Shown here piece after piece: positions 8,742 through 20,367 of a stretch of 64,000 bases of DNA. A program made the translations under genes and the position numbers. The first letter of the stretch is position 1; each line of letters starts with the position of its first letter. The notes beneath the pieces were generated by a model. It worked only from the letters and a program-made list of their open reading frames with translations. It searched no databases and was not told the origin of the DNA. This DNA comes from Chromatiaceae bacterium. Lineage in GTDB: Bacteria; Pseudomonadota; Gammaproteobacteria; Chromatiales; Chromatiaceae. Location: positions 1 through 64,000 of the forward strand of contig JALOTB010000038.1 in NCBI GenBank assembly GCA_025458165.1, written 5' to 3'.

Positions 8742-11700
8742 CGCTGCTCGACCCGCTTGCCATACCGCTCCGTGGCCTGCACCTCATCGAGGCCAGCGCG
8801 GGGACCGGCAAGACCTATACCATCGCCGGTCTCTACTTGCGCCTGCTCCTCGATGGACTGCCCGTCGACCGCATCCTGGTGGTCACCTATACCAACGCCG
8901 CCACCGAGGAGCTGCGCGGACGGGTGCGCAGGCGCCTGCGCCAGGCCCTCACCTGGTTGTCGAGTGCGAGCGGGTCCGACGATGAGATCTGTGCAGCGCT
9001 GCCGCCCGAGGACCAGGCGCGCGCCCGCGCCCTGCTGGGCGAGGCCGTGACGCGCATGGACGAGGCGGCGATCTACACCATCCACGGCTTCTGCCAGCGG
9101 GTCCTACAGGACCAGGCCTTCGCCACTGGGGTGCCCTTCGAGGTCGAGCTGCTGACCGATGAGGCGAGCCTGCGCCTCGGCGTGATCGAGGACTTCTGGC
9201 GGCTCCGGGTGGCGGTGATGGACGCGGGCGAGGCCGCCTGGGTGTGCGCGGCCTGGCGCAGCCCCGACGAGCTGCTCGCCGCCATCTCCGAGGGGCTCGC
9301 CCGCGACGACCTCTGCCTGCTGCCGGAGGACGCGCAGGCGGCGGCTGCCGAGGAGGGAGAGCGCCGCACGGCCCTGTTCGACCGGATGCGGGCCCTCTGG
9401 GCCGAGTCGGGGGACGAGGTAGGCGCCTTGCTCGAGACCAGCCCGGCGCTCAATCGGCGCTCCTACACCAAACCGGTCGTCAAGCGCGCCGTCGCCGCGA
9501 TGGATCGCCTGATGCGCGCGCCCGAGCTGCCGGCCGATCTCGGCGACGACGTGCGACGCTTGACGCCGGAGCGGCTCGCGGCGCAGACCAAGCCCGGACA
9601 GGTCCCGCCGGGGCACCCCTTGTTCGACCTGTGCGGTGACCTGCTGGCGTCGACCGAGCGCACCGAGGCCCACCGGCGCGCCGCCTTTCTCGCCGCCGCC
9701 CGCGGCTACCTGCGCGAGCAGCTCGCCCGGCGTAAGGAGGACGCGCGCCAGCTCTTCTTCGACGACCTCCTCGCCCGGCTCGATCAGGCCCTCGCCGGGC
9801 CCCGCGGCGAGCTCCTCGCCGAGCGGCTGCGCCGGTCCTACCCGGTCGCGCTCATCGACGAGTTCCAGGACACGGACCCGCTGCAGTACCGCATCTTTCG
9901 CCGGCTCTATCTGGGGCGGCCCGAGTGCGGCCTGTATCTGATCGGCGACCCCAAGCAGGCGATCTACGCCTTTCGCGGGGCCGACATCTTCACCTACATC
10001 CAGGCCCGCCGCGCCAGCGCGCAGCTCGGGGCCCGGCACAGCCTGGGGACCAACTGGCGCTCCGCCAGCCGCCTGGTCACGGCGGTCAACCGCCTCTTCG
10101 GGGGCGTCCCCCGGCCCTTCTTGTATGCGGAGATCCCCTTCGAGGCGGTGGCCCCGGGTCCCGCGGCGGACGCCGCGCCGCTCGTCCTGGACGAGGGCGA
10201 AGTCGCCCCCTTGCAGATCTGGCTGCTGCCTACTGACGCCGAGCAGGCCGAGCTCAGTCAGGAGACCGCCGCCGGGCTCGCGGCGGCGGCCTGCGCCGAG
10301 CGCATCGCGGCCCTGCTGGACGAGGGGGCGGCCCGGCGTGCGCGCATTGGCGGGGAGCCGCTGCGCGCACGCGACCTCGCGGTACTGGTGCGCACCCATC
10401 GCGAGGGGGCGCAGATGCAGGCGGCGCTGCGCCGCTGCGGGGTGGCGAGCGTGACGCTGAGCCAGGACAGCGTGCTCTCGACGCCCGAGGCCGGGGAGCT
10501 CGCACTGGTCCTCGCCGCGGTGGCGGACGGCGCCGACGAGGGCCTGATCCGCGGCGCCCTGGCCACCGGGCTGCTCGGCACGCCGGTCTCGGCGCTGGTC
10601 GCGCTGGCGGCCGACGAGGCCGCTTGGGAGGCCCTGCTCGGGCGCTTCCAGGGCTACCGCGAGCGCTGGCGGGGTCAGGGCTTCCTGGGCGCCTTCCAGG
10701 CCCTGCTCCAGGGTGAGGGGGTGGCGGCCAGGCTGCTCGCCGCGCCCCAGGGGGAGCGGCGGCTGACCAACCTGCTCCATCTGGCCGAGCTGTTGGCCGC
10801 GGCGGAGACCGAGCACCCCGGACCGGACGCCTTGCTGCGCTGGCTCGCCGACCGGCGCGCGGCCCCGGCCGTCGCGTCGGAGGAGGAGCAGCTCCGGCTG
10901 GAGAGCGACGATGACCTGGTCGCGATCGTCACCATGCACAAGAGCAAGGGGCTGGAGTACCCGGTCGTCTTTTTGCCCTTTCCCTGGACCCAGTTCAGCC
11001 CGCGGGGCAAGGGGCCGGTGCTCTTCCACCGCCCGGACGACCTGCGCGCCTGCCTCGATCTCGGCTCGCCGGACCAGGCGTCCAACCGCGCGCTGGCCGA
11101 GCAGGAATCCCTGGCGCAGCGCCTGCGCCTCCTTTACGTCGCGGTGACGCGTGCCAAGCAGCTCTGCGTCCTCTGCTGGGGACGCGTGAAGGGCGCTGAG
11201 CGCTCGGCGCTGGCCTATCTGCTGCACCCGGACCCTGGGGCCGAGCCCCCAGGCAGCCGCCTCGTCCGGCTCGACGATGCGGGCCTGCGGGGGGATCTGG
11301 CGGGGCTGGCGCGGGACGCCGCAGGCGCCATCGCGGTGTACGACCTCCCCGCGTCCAAGGGGACGCGGCGCGCGCGCGCCGCGACCCCGGCGGCCGAGCT
11401 CCAGGCGGCCCGTCCGGGGCGTGCCATCCCCCGCGACTGGCGCCTGGCGAGCTACTCCTGGCTCACCACCGGGGCGGAGGCGCAGTGGCCCGACCACGAC
11501 CCGGGGCTTCCCTCCGATGACACGCGGAGGGGGGCCGAGGCCGGCCCAGTCGACGGGATCTTCCGCTTCCCGCGCGGCACCGAGGCCGGCCACTTTTTAC
11601 ATGCCCTGCTGGAGGGGCTCGATTTCCCGAGCGCGGCGGGCGGGGGCCTCCAGGCAACGGTGCTGCGCCTGCTCGCCCGCCACGGCCTTGAGCCGCAATG

Positions 11701-12268
11701 GGAGCCGACCTTGAGCCGGTGGGTCGGCCTGGTGCTCGACACCCCGCTCGATCCCGGTGGGCTGCGCCTGCGGGACGTGCGCGCCGAGTACCGGCTCACC
11801 GAGCTGGAGTTCCACTTCCCGCTCGGGCGCATCGATGCGGCCGGGCTGCGTGCGGCCCTGGCGCCGTTCGAGGGCTACCGCGGCGCCGCCGATGGGCTCG
11901 GTTTCGAGCCCGTCCGTGGGCTGATGAAGGGTTACATCGACCTGGTGCTCCGCCATGACGGCCGCTATTTCCTGGCAGACTACAAGTCCAACCACCTCGG
12001 CGACGGGCTGGAGGGCTACGGCCAGGCGGGGCTGGCGCGCGCCATGCGGGCGCACCGCTACGACCTGCAGGTGCTGATCTACACGCTCGCCCTGCACCTC
12101 TACCTTGGCAAGCGCCTGCCGGGCTACCGCTATACCGCGCACTTCGGCGGGGCCTATTACCTGTTCCTGCGCGGTATGCGCCCGGAGCAGGGCCCAGGCT
12201 ATGGCGTCTGGCACGACCGCCCGCCCGAGGCCCTGATCGAGGCCCTCGCGGCCCTCGTTGCATCATGA
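8738..12268 (+). CDS. recB: RecB, helicase/nuclease subunit of exonuclease V
   Basis: 1176 residues, a full-length UvrD-type 3'-5' helicase with a C-terminal nuclease domain. Walker A is ASAGTGKTYTI (Lys25), and motif II/III is seen as ALIDEFQDTDPLQYRIF followed by LIGDPKQAIYAFRGADI. Motifs IV-VI include VTMHKSKGLEYPVVFLPF and RLLYVAVTRAK. The nuclease motif is GYIDLVLRHDGRYFLADYKSN, with the Asp-x-Lys acidic pair near residue 1080. It starts with GTG, overlapping the recC stop as GTGA, and its own TGA overlaps the recD ATG, so the three subunits are translationally coupled. Confidence 0.96.
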   Translation: MTLLDPLAIPLRGLHLIEASAGTGKTYTIAGLYLRLLLDGLPVDRILVVTYTNAATEELRGRVRRRLRQALTWLSSASGSDDEICAALPPEDQARARALLGEAVTRMDEAAIYTIHGFCQRVLQDQAFATGVPFEVELLTDEASLRLGVIEDFWRLRVAVMDAGEAAWVCAAWRSPDELLAAISEGLARDDLCLLPEDAQAAAAEEGERRTALFDRMRALWAESGDEVGALLETSPALNRRSYTKPVVKRAVAAMDRLMRAPELPADLGDDVRRLTPERLAAQTKPGQVPPGHPLFDLCGDLLASTERTEAHRRAAFLAAARGYLREQLARRKEDARQLFFDDLLARLDQALAGPRGELLAERLRRSYPVALIDEFQDTDPLQYRIFRRLYLGRPECGLYLIGDPKQAIYAFRGADIFTYIQARRASAQLGARHSLGTNWRSASRLVTAVNRLFGGVPRPFLYAEIPFEAVAPGPAADAAPLVLDEGEVAPLQIWLLPTDAEQAELSQETAAGLAAAACAERIAALLDEGAARRARIGGEPLRARDLAVLVRTHREGAQMQAALRRCGVASVTLSQDSVLSTPEAGELALVLAAVADGADEGLIRGALATGLLGTPVSALVALAADEAAWEALLGRFQGYRERWRGQGFLGAFQALLQGEGVAARLLAAPQGERRLTNLLHLAELLAAAETEHPGPDALLRWLADRRAAPAVASEEEQLRLESDDDLVAIVTMHKSKGLEYPVVFLPFPWTQFSPRGKGPVLFHRPDDLRACLDLGSPDQASNRALAEQESLAQRLRLLYVAVTRAKQLCVLCWGRVKGAERSALAYLLHPDPGAEPPGSRLVRLDDAGLRGDLAGLARDAAGAIAVYDLPASKGTRRARAATPAAELQAARPGRAIPRDWRLASYSWLTTGAEAQWPDHDPGLPSDDTRRGAEAGPVDGIFRFPRGTEAGHFLHALLEGLDFPSAAGGGLQATVLRLLARHGLEPQWEPTLSRWVGLVLDTPLDPGGLRLRDVRAEYRLTELEFHFPLGRIDAAGLRAALAPFEGYRGAADGLGFEPVRGLMKGYIDLVLRHDGRYFLADYKSNHLGDGLEGYGQAGLARAMRAHRYDLQVLIYTLALHLYLGKRLPGYRYTAHFGGAYYLFLRGMRPEQGPGYGVWHDRPPEALIEALAALVAS

Positions 12269-14115
12269 GCGCTGACCTCGCCGTGCTGCGGGTGGCGGTT
12301 CAGTCCGGGGTACTGCGGCCGCTGGATCGGCACTTCGCCCGCTGGATGGCGGAGCTCGGTGGATCGGACGACCCGGCGCTCGCGCTCGCCGCAGCGCTCG
12401 TGAGCCGCCAGGTGGGGGAGGGGGACGTGTGCCTGGACCTCGGGGCCTACGCGGGGCGGCCAGTCTTCGCCGTCCCCGGCGGCCCGGCGCCCACACGTGC
12501 CCCGGCGCTGGGCGATTGGCGCTCGGCCCTGCGCATGTCTGCAGTCGTCGGCAGCCCCACAGACCCGGGGCCGTTGGTCCTCGATGGGCACGACCGGCTG
12601 TACCTGGGGCGCTACTGGCGGTTCGAGCAGGACCTGGTCGCCGCGCTCTCGGCGCGCTCGGGTCGTCTGGTCGGCGGCGTCGACCGAGGGCTGCTGGCGG
12701 CGGGTCTGGGGCGGCTCTTCCCGCCGACGGGCGAGCCACCCGACTGGCAGCGCGTCGCGGCGGCGCTCGCCGTACTCGCCCCGCTCTGCGTGATCTCGGG
12801 GGGGCCGGGGACCGGCAAGACACGTACGGTCACCGCCATGTTGGCACTCCTGATCGAGCAGGCCCGGGGCCGGGCGCTGCGCATCGCGCTGGCCGCGCCG
12901 ACCGGGAAGGCGGCGGCGCGGCTGTCGGAGTCGGCCCGGCGAGCCCGCGCCGAGCTGCCGCTCGCGCCCGAGGTGGCCGCGGCGATCCCGGTCGAGGCGA
13001 GCACCCTGCACCGGCTGCTCGGCTTCCGGCCCGGGCGTGCGACCCCCAGGCACAACCCCGAGAACCCGCTGCACGCCGATGTCCTGGTGGTGGACGAGGC
13101 CTCGATGATCGATCTCCCGCTGATGGCTCGGCTGCTCGCCGCGCTCCCCGATCAGTCCCGGCTCATCCTGCTCGGTGACAAGGACCAGCTCGCCTCGGTG
13201 GAGGCCGGGATGGTGCTCGGGGACATCTGCGGCCAGGGGCGTCCGCTGCGCTACTCGGCGGGACTGTGCGACGCCCTCGCCGAGACCGCCGGGGTGCGGC
13301 TCGCGCCGGTGCGGGCGCCGCCCGTCGCGGATCAGCTCGCCGTCCTGCGGCGGAGCTACCGCTTCGGCCCGCAGAGCGGCATCGGGGCGGCGGCGCGCGC
13401 GGTGAACGCGGGTGATGCCGACGCCGCGCTCGAGGCCCTGGACGGCCGTCACCCCGATGCGGTGCGGATGGCGCTTGGCGCGTCGGATCTCAGAGGCTTC
13501 CTGCGGGACTGGCTCGTCCCCAGGTTCACCGCCTGCCTGTCGGCCGGGACGCCCAGTGTGGTCCTGGCGGGGCTCGGCGGCTTTCGCATCCTGTGCGCGG
13601 TGCGGGAGGGGCCCTTCGGGGTGGTGGCCGTCAATCGGCTCTGCGAGGCGGTACTAGCGGAGGCCGGACTGATCGCCCCGGGCGCGGCGGCGCACTACCC
13701 CGGCCGTCCGATCCTGGTGACGAGCAACGACTATGCCCTCGGGCTCTTCAATGGGGACGTCGGCATCTGCCTGCCGGACCCCACCGCGGGCGGGGCGTCG
13801 CGCGCCTGGTTTGAGACGGAAGAAGGGCCCCGCCGCGTGCTGCCGTCGCGCTTGCCGACGCACGAGAGCGTCTTCGCCATGACGGTGCACAAGAGCCAGG
13901 GCTCGGAGCACGAGGAGCTGGTGCTCGTGCTGCCGGAGGCGGAGAGCCGGGTGGTGACGCGCGAGCTGGTCTACACAGGGCTCACGCGGGCGCGGCGCCG
14001 GGTGACCCTGATCGCCTCGGCCCCATCGCTGGAGAGGGCGGTCCGGCAGCGGGTGCGACGCTCCTCGGGTCTCTACGACGCCCTCTGGGGGGTGGGCGAG
14101 GGGACCTCGCCCTAG
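12265..14115 (+). CDS. recD: RecD, 5'-3' helicase subunit of exonuclease V
   Basis: 616-residue SF1B helicase. Walker A is ISGGPGTGKTRT near residue 178 and Walker B is VLVVDEASMIDLP near 273. LLGDKDQLASVEAGMVLGD follows, and the C-terminal motif VFAMTVHKSQGSEHEELVLVLP is also present. The length is close to E. coli RecD (608). It overlaps recB by 4 nt at the start. Its stop codon overlaps the stop of the convergent gene on the minus strand at 14112-14114. Confidence 0.95.
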   Translation: MSADLAVLRVAVQSGVLRPLDRHFARWMAELGGSDDPALALAAALVSRQVGEGDVCLDLGAYAGRPVFAVPGGPAPTRAPALGDWRSALRMSAVVGSPTDPGPLVLDGHDRLYLGRYWRFEQDLVAALSARSGRLVGGVDRGLLAAGLGRLFPPTGEPPDWQRVAAALAVLAPLCVISGGPGTGKTRTVTAMLALLIEQARGRALRIALAAPTGKAAARLSESARRARAELPLAPEVAAAIPVEASTLHRLLGFRPGRATPRHNPENPLHADVLVVDEASMIDLPLMARLLAALPDQSRLILLGDKDQLASVEAGMVLGDICGQGRPLRYSAGLCDALAETAGVRLAPVRAPPVADQLAVLRRSYRFGPQSGIGAAARAVNAGDADAALEALDGRHPDAVRMALGASDLRGFLRDWLVPRFTACLSAGTPSVVLAGLGGFRILCAVREGPFGVVAVNRLCEAVLAEAGLIAPGAAAHYPGRPILVTSNDYALGLFNGDVGICLPDPTAGGASRAWFETEEGPRRVLPSRLPTHESVFAMTVHKSQGSEHEELVLVLPEAESRVVTRELVYTGLTRARRRVTLIASAPSLERAVRQRVRRSSGLYDALWGVGEGTSP

Positions 14116-14846
14116 CGGACGCTGAAGCGGCGCTCGCTCTCGGTCGGCAGGCTGGGGTACATTCGCCCGGCCGGGGGTAGATCCCAGGCGGGGGACGGCC
14201 GCCAAGAGGGGGACTCAGGGGGCAGGGACCAGGTGTTGCCGTAGTCCGCGCCTGGCTCCCATCCGAGGCCTCGATCGGGTCGCGTCGCGCCGCCGCGCTC
14301 CGGCGCGCGGTAGCCGTAGCCTTCACGCTGCCACCCGGGGTAGGACTGCTGGGGATAGGGCTCCGCGGGGTAGGGGTCCCAGCGATGCGGCTCGCGGCCG
14401 CGATCCTCGCGGGGCCGCTCGGGGGTCGAGTAGTAGGGCAGACCGTAGTCCGGTATCGGTGTGGCCGCCTCCATCCGCGCCCGCTCGCGTTCGTCGAGGG
14501 GACGGAAGCGGTAACGCTCGGGCTCCGACGCCTGCCAGGACGGGCCGGCGGAGGGCGGGGCGCCGAAGGACTCGGCCGACCGGCCCCTGTCGCGCCCGTC
14601 CCCGGGCCGGGGCTGCGCTGGCCCGGGCGGGGCATAGCCAGGCGGGCCATAGTAGCCGTAGTACCAGTCGCGGGCGCGCTCCTCGCTTGGCGGGGCGGGG
14701 CGAGTCTCCGGTCTGACCTCGGCCGCTGGCGCGGGTCGGGTATCCGCGGTCGGTCGTTCGTCGGGCTCGTCGCCGCCGCGCAGGAACAGCACGGCGAGCA
14801 CCAACACCAGGGCGCCAATGATGGTCCAGCGTTTGTTTCGGGCCAT
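14112..14846 (-). CDS. Membrane-anchored Tyr/Pro/Arg-rich protein of unknown function
   Basis: 244 residues, not recognised. One N-terminal hydrophobic segment (about residues 8-23, TIIGALVLVLAVLFL) follows a basic start (MARNKRW), so it is probably anchored with the long tail outside or a signal anchor. The remainder is low-complexity and disordered, rich in Pro, Tyr, Arg and Gly (for example DWYYGYYGPPGYAPPGPAQP). A GGAG 4 nt before the ATG supports the start. It converges on recD with a 4-nt overlap. Confidence 0.7.
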   Translation of the reverse strand: MARNKRWTIIGALVLVLAVLFLRGGDEPDERPTADTRPAPAAEVRPETRPAPPSEERARDWYYGYYGPPGYAPPGPAQPRPGDGRDRGRSAESFGAPPSAGPSWQASEPERYRFRPLDERERARMEAATPIPDYGLPYYSTPERPREDRGREPHRWDPYPAEPYPQQSYPGWQREGYGYRAPERGGATRPDRGLGWEPGADYGNTWSLPPESPSWRPSPAWDLPPAGRMYPSLPTESERRFSVR

Positions 14847-15017
14847 GACGCTCCGCTCCGCCTAGCCGCCGAGTACCGCCTCGGCCTCCCCTGCCCCGCC
14901 CCGGATGGCGCGCTCGATGGGAAGGCCGACGGAAACTTTACCCGCGGATAAGTGTACGCGAGATCAGGTGGTGTTGCGCCGGGTGCGGAAGGCCGCCGGG
15001 GTGGCGCCGCCGCGTCC

Positions 15018-15860
15018 TCAAAGGGCCGCCTCCGCGACCTTCGCCTCGGCCTCCTTGTCGCGCTCGATCAGGGCGTAGGCCGAGTGGTTGTGGATGGATT
15101 CGAAGTTCTCCGACTCCACCACATAGGCGCCGACACGTTCGTCCTGATTCAGCCGCAGGGCGACGTCGCGCACCATGTCCTCGACGAACTTGGGATTGTT
15201 GTAGGCGCGCTCGGTCACGTACTTCTCGTCGGGGCGCTTGAGCAGTCCGTAGAGCTCGGAGGAGGCCTCCTTCTCGACCAGGTCGATGATCTCCTCGATC
15301 CAGATGAAGCCCCGATTGCGCACCTGCACGGTGACATGTGAGCGCTGGTTGTGGGCGCCGTAATCGGAGATCTCCTTGGAGCAGGGGCAGAGGCTGGTGA
15401 CCGGGACGACCACCTTGATCGACATCTCGGGCTCGCCGTCGCGGATCTCGCCGATAAAGGTCACGTCGTAGTCGAGCAGGCTCTGCACCCCGCTGATCGG
15501 GGCGCGCTTGTTGACGAAGTAGGGAAAGCGCATCTCGATGTGGCCGGCCTCGGACTCCAGTCGCTCGGCCATCTCCCGCAGCATCTCCTTGAACGACGAG
15601 ACGCTGATCTCCTTCTCGTGACTGTTGAGGATCTCCACGAAGCGGGACATGTGTGTCCCCTTGAAGTTGTGCGGCAGATAGACGTACATGTTGAAGGTCG
15701 CCACCGTATGCTGCTCGCCGTCGCTGCGGTCGCGAACGCGCACCGGGTGGCGGATGTCCTTGATCCCGACCTTGTCGATGGCGATGCGGCGGCTGTCCGC
15801 GCTGCCCTGTACATCAGCGATCGACGGCACGACCGTCACGGTCTTGAGCGCAGATTCCAC
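15018..15860 (-). CDS. folE2: GTP cyclohydrolase FolE2 (type IB)
   Basis: Converts GTP to dihydroneopterin triphosphate, the first step of folate or queuosine-type pathways, with a metal-flexible enzyme often used when zinc is scarce. The family signature is clear: [27 protein letters not shown] (catalytic Cys and following His), GTHMSRFVE and a C-terminal [14 protein letters not shown]. About 280 residues. GTG at 15860 is preferred because GAGGA lies about 9 nt upstream; a TTG at 15875 in the same frame would add five residues. No clear Zur box was seen upstream. Confidence 0.93.
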   Translation of the reverse strand: MESALKTVTVVPSIADVQGSADSRRIAIDKVGIKDIRHPVRVRDRSDGEQHTVATFNMYVYLPHNFKGTHMSRFVEILNSHEKEISVSSFKEMLREMAERLESEAGHIEMRFPYFVNKRAPISGVQSLLDYDVTFIGEIRDGEPEMSIKVVVPVTSLCPCSKEISDYGAHNQRSHVTVQVRNRGFIWIEEIIDLVEKEASSELYGLLKRPDEKYVTERAYNNPKFVEDMVRDVALRLNQDERVGAYVVESENFESIHNHSAYALIERDKEAEAKVAEAAL

Positions 15861-16052
15861 GGGGTGGGTCCTCAAACAGGTTACGGCGACGGACGGGAAC
15901 GCTAGGGGCTGGGCAGACCCGGAAAACGGGCAGCGATCCCGGAAATTGCCGAAGGTGGTTGGGCGATGCGTTCACTCCGCTCGCTGCGCAAGATCGGGGC
16001 CGCTGCGCGGAAACCCAAGCGGCGCGGGGTGCTGCGGTTCGGATGGCAAGTC

Positions 16053-16952
16053 TCAGCGGTCGCGCTTCACCATGTAGGCGGCGATCCAGCGCAGTGGATC
16101 GGCCCGGCCGTCGAGCGGCGCCAGGCTCGCTAGGGCCTGGTCGATCAGGCTACCGGCGGCCTCCCGCGCGGCACTGAGCCCCATCAGGGCGGGGTAGGTG
16201 GCCTTTTCTTGGGCCTGGTCCTTGCCGCCGGTCTTACCGAGCAGGACGGGGTCGCCTTCGACATCCAGGATGTCGTCGCGGATCTGGAAGGCAAGGCCCA
16301 AGCACTTGGCATAACGGTCAAGGCCCTCGGCGAGCGGGCGTGCGAGTCCGGGCGATGCCTGGGTTGCCATGCGCACCCCGCCGCGGATCAGTGCCCCGGT
16401 CTTATGGATATGGATGTTCTCCAACATGGCGAGGTCGATCTCACCCCCCTCGGCGGCGAGGTCCAGGGCTTGGCCGCCGGCCATGCCGCGGGAGCCCGCG
16501 GCGCGCGCGAGGGTCTCGATCATGCCGACGCGGGCGGCGGGTCCGCCGGGCAGGGCCTCGTCGCTCGCCAGGACCTGGAAGGCCAGGGTCTGGAGGGCAT
16601 CGCCGGCGAGGATGGCGGTTGCTTCGTCGAAGGCGCGATGACAGGTCGGGCGGCCGCGACGCAGATCGTCGTCGTCCATCGCCGGCAGGTCGTCGTGGAT
16701 CAGCGAGTAGGCGTGGATCAGCTCGACCGCGCAGGCCGCGCCGTCGAGGTCCTCGGGGGCGAGCCCGATCGCCTCCGCGGTGGCGTAGACCAGGGTGGGG
16801 CGGATGCGCTTGCCGCTGCCCAGTGCGGCATAGCGCATCGCCTCGTGCAGCCGGGTCGGGTGGATCCCGGCAGGCGGCAGCCAGTGGTCGAGGGCCGCCT
16901 CCACCCGCGCGCGGCAGCGGGCGCGGAACGAGCCGAGGTCTTGGTTAGGCAT
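16053..16952 (-). CDS. ispA: Farnesyl/geranyl diphosphate synthase (IspA)
   Basis: 299-residue trans-prenyltransferase that condenses IPP with DMAPP/GPP to make farnesyl diphosphate for quinone, carotenoid and cell-wall lipid synthesis. Both aspartate-rich motifs are present, HDDLPAMDDDDLRRGRPTCH near residue 90 and QIRDDILDVEGD near 230, together with GKRIRP and IHIHKTGALI. It overlaps the end of xseB by 8 nt, the usual xseB-ispA pairing. The dxs gene that often follows is not here; folE2 follows instead. Confidence 0.95.
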   Translation of the reverse strand: MPNQDLGSFRARCRARVEAALDHWLPPAGIHPTRLHEAMRYAALGSGKRIRPTLVYATAEAIGLAPEDLDGAACAVELIHAYSLIHDDLPAMDDDDLRRGRPTCHRAFDEATAILAGDALQTLAFQVLASDEALPGGPAARVGMIETLARAAGSRGMAGGQALDLAAEGGEIDLAMLENIHIHKTGALIRGGVRMATQASPGLARPLAEGLDRYAKCLGLAFQIRDDILDVEGDPVLLGKTGGKDQAQEKATYPALMGLSAAREAAGSLIDQALASLAPLDGRADPLRWIAAYMVKRDR

Positions 16953-17187
16953 CGCCGGTGAAGGGCTGCGGCTCGGCGTCGGCGGACTTTGCGGTGAGGA
17001 TGCGGACCTTCTGCTCGGCCTCGTCGAGCGCCTTCTGGCAGGTGCGGGTGAGGCCGACGCCGCGCTCGAAGGCGGCGAGCGACTCCTCCAGGCTGAGATC
17101 CCCCTTCTCCAGGGTGTCGACCAGGGACTCGAGCTCGCGCAGGGCGTCCTCGAAGCTCTGCGGCGGGGGAGGGGCTTTCGCGGGCAT
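16945..17187 (-). CDS. xseB: Exodeoxyribonuclease VII small subunit
   Basis: 80 residues, the XseB family size. The typical core FEDALRELESLVDTLEKGDL-SLEESLAAFERGVGLTRTCQ is visible at residues 12-50. XseB binds several copies to XseA to form the single-strand nuclease ExoVII. Start ATG 17187 (MPAKAPPPPQ) is chosen because the homologous region begins right after it; the open frame extends upstream into sequence antisense to parE. It is divergent from parE across about 110 bp. Confidence 0.94.
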   Translation of the reverse strand: MPAKAPPPPQSFEDALRELESLVDTLEKGDLSLEESLAAFERGVGLTRTCQKALDEAEQKVRILTAKSADAEPQPFTGDA

Positions 17188-17286
17188 GGGTTTGAAACAG
17201 CCTTTCGGGCTACGGTAACTTACGGCGATTTTGGGGTCAACGCCGCTGCCTCTCGCTAACCCCTTGTCTCTCCCGTATCGACTTAG

Positions 17287-19197
<1,911 letters not shown>

Positions 19198-19233
19198 CGT
19201 CCCTCTCCCAGCCGATTCCCGGACACCAAGACC

Positions 19234-20352
19234 ATGACCCCATTCCGTTACGGACACGCGGCGGCCGAAGACTGGCAGGGGGCCATCGAGCGCTGTCTCG
19301 AGGCCCTTGGCCCAGCGCCGGAAAGTGGCAACCTGGGCTTCCTCTATGTCACCGACTCGCTCGCCGCGCACATGGGCGAGGTGCTCGATCGGTTTCGGAC
19401 CGCAACGGGGGTAGACCACTGGGTGGGTACGGTCGGCATGGGGATCTGCGCCACCGGCGTCGAGTACTACGAGCAACCGGCCGTGGCGGCCATGGTGGCG
19501 GAGCTCCCGCCGGACTCCTTCCGCGTCTTCCCCGCGGTGGTGAAGAGCCTGGAGGACTTCGATGCCCGCCACCGCGACTGGATCGCCGAGCATCGGCCGT
19601 ACCTCGGCCTGGTCCACGGCGACCCCTCCAACCCGCTCACCGAGGCCCTGATCCAGCAGCTCGCGGCACGAACCACCGCCGGATTTCTGGTTGGGGGGCT
19701 CGCAAGCTCGCGCGACCGGGTCTATCTCTACGCCGATGGGATCACCCAAGGCGGTGTGGCCGGTGTGCTCTTCGCCGAGCAGGTCGGTGTGCTTACCCGA
19801 CTCAGCCAGGGCTGCTCGCCGATCGGTCCCCAGCACAGCATCACCGAGGCCCAGCGCAACATCATGATCCGCCTCGACGGCGAGCCGGCCCTTGCGGTGC
19901 TCAAAGAGGACGTGGGTGAGATCCTGGCGCGTGACCTCACCCGCATCGGCGGATATATCTTCGTGGGCCTTCCCATTGCGGGGTCGGACACCGGCGACTA
20001 CCTGGTGCGCAACCTGGTGGGGATCGATCCCCGCAACGAGCTGGTCGCGATCGGCGACATGGTCGAGCCCGGGACGCAGATGATGTTCTGCCGCCGCGAC
20101 GCCGGCACGGCTCGGGAGGACCTGAGCCGGATGCTGGCCGCGCTGCGTGGCCGCCTCTCGGCTCCGCCGCGGGGCGCAATCTATGTCTCCTGCCTCGGGC
20201 GCGGCGTGAACCTCTTCGGCCCCCACTCCGAGGAGCTGCGGATCATCCAGGACGAGCTGGGCGACTTCCCGCTCGTCGGGTTCTACGCCAACGGGGAGAT
20301 CTCCCAGGACCGTCTCTACGGCTACACGGGCGTGCTCACGCTCTTCACCTGA
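19234..20352 (+). CDS. FIST-domain signal transduction protein
   Basis: 372 residues matching the FIST_N plus FIST_C arrangement, a predicted small-ligand (possibly amino-acid) sensing module. Features include VGTVGMGICATGVEYYEQPA near residue 65, LVGGLASSRDRVYLYADGIT near 150, GVAGVLFAEQVGV, and a C-terminal YVSCLGRGVNLFGPHSEELRII with GFYANGEISQDRLYGYTGVLTLF. No transmembrane segment or output domain is fused, so it is cytosolic and stand-alone. It lies 36 bp after parE on the same strand. The ligand and partner are unknown. Confidence 0.85.
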   Translation: MTPFRYGHAAAEDWQGAIERCLEALGPAPESGNLGFLYVTDSLAAHMGEVLDRFRTATGVDHWVGTVGMGICATGVEYYEQPAVAAMVAELPPDSFRVFPAVVKSLEDFDARHRDWIAEHRPYLGLVHGDPSNPLTEALIQQLAARTTAGFLVGGLASSRDRVYLYADGITQGGVAGVLFAEQVGVLTRLSQGCSPIGPQHSITEAQRNIMIRLDGEPALAVLKEDVGEILARDLTRIGGYIFVGLPIAGSDTGDYLVRNLVGIDPRNELVAIGDMVEPGTQMMFCRRDAGTAREDLSRMLAALRGRLSAPPRGAIYVSCLGRGVNLFGPHSEELRIIQDELGDFPLVGFYANGEISQDRLYGYTGVLTLFT

Positions 20353-20367
20353 GTCCGAGGACGGGGC

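Noticed and set aside
9104..11593. Long minus-strand open frame opposite recB
   Set aside because: It lies fully antisense to recB, shows no family motif, and is explained by GC-rich third codon positions.
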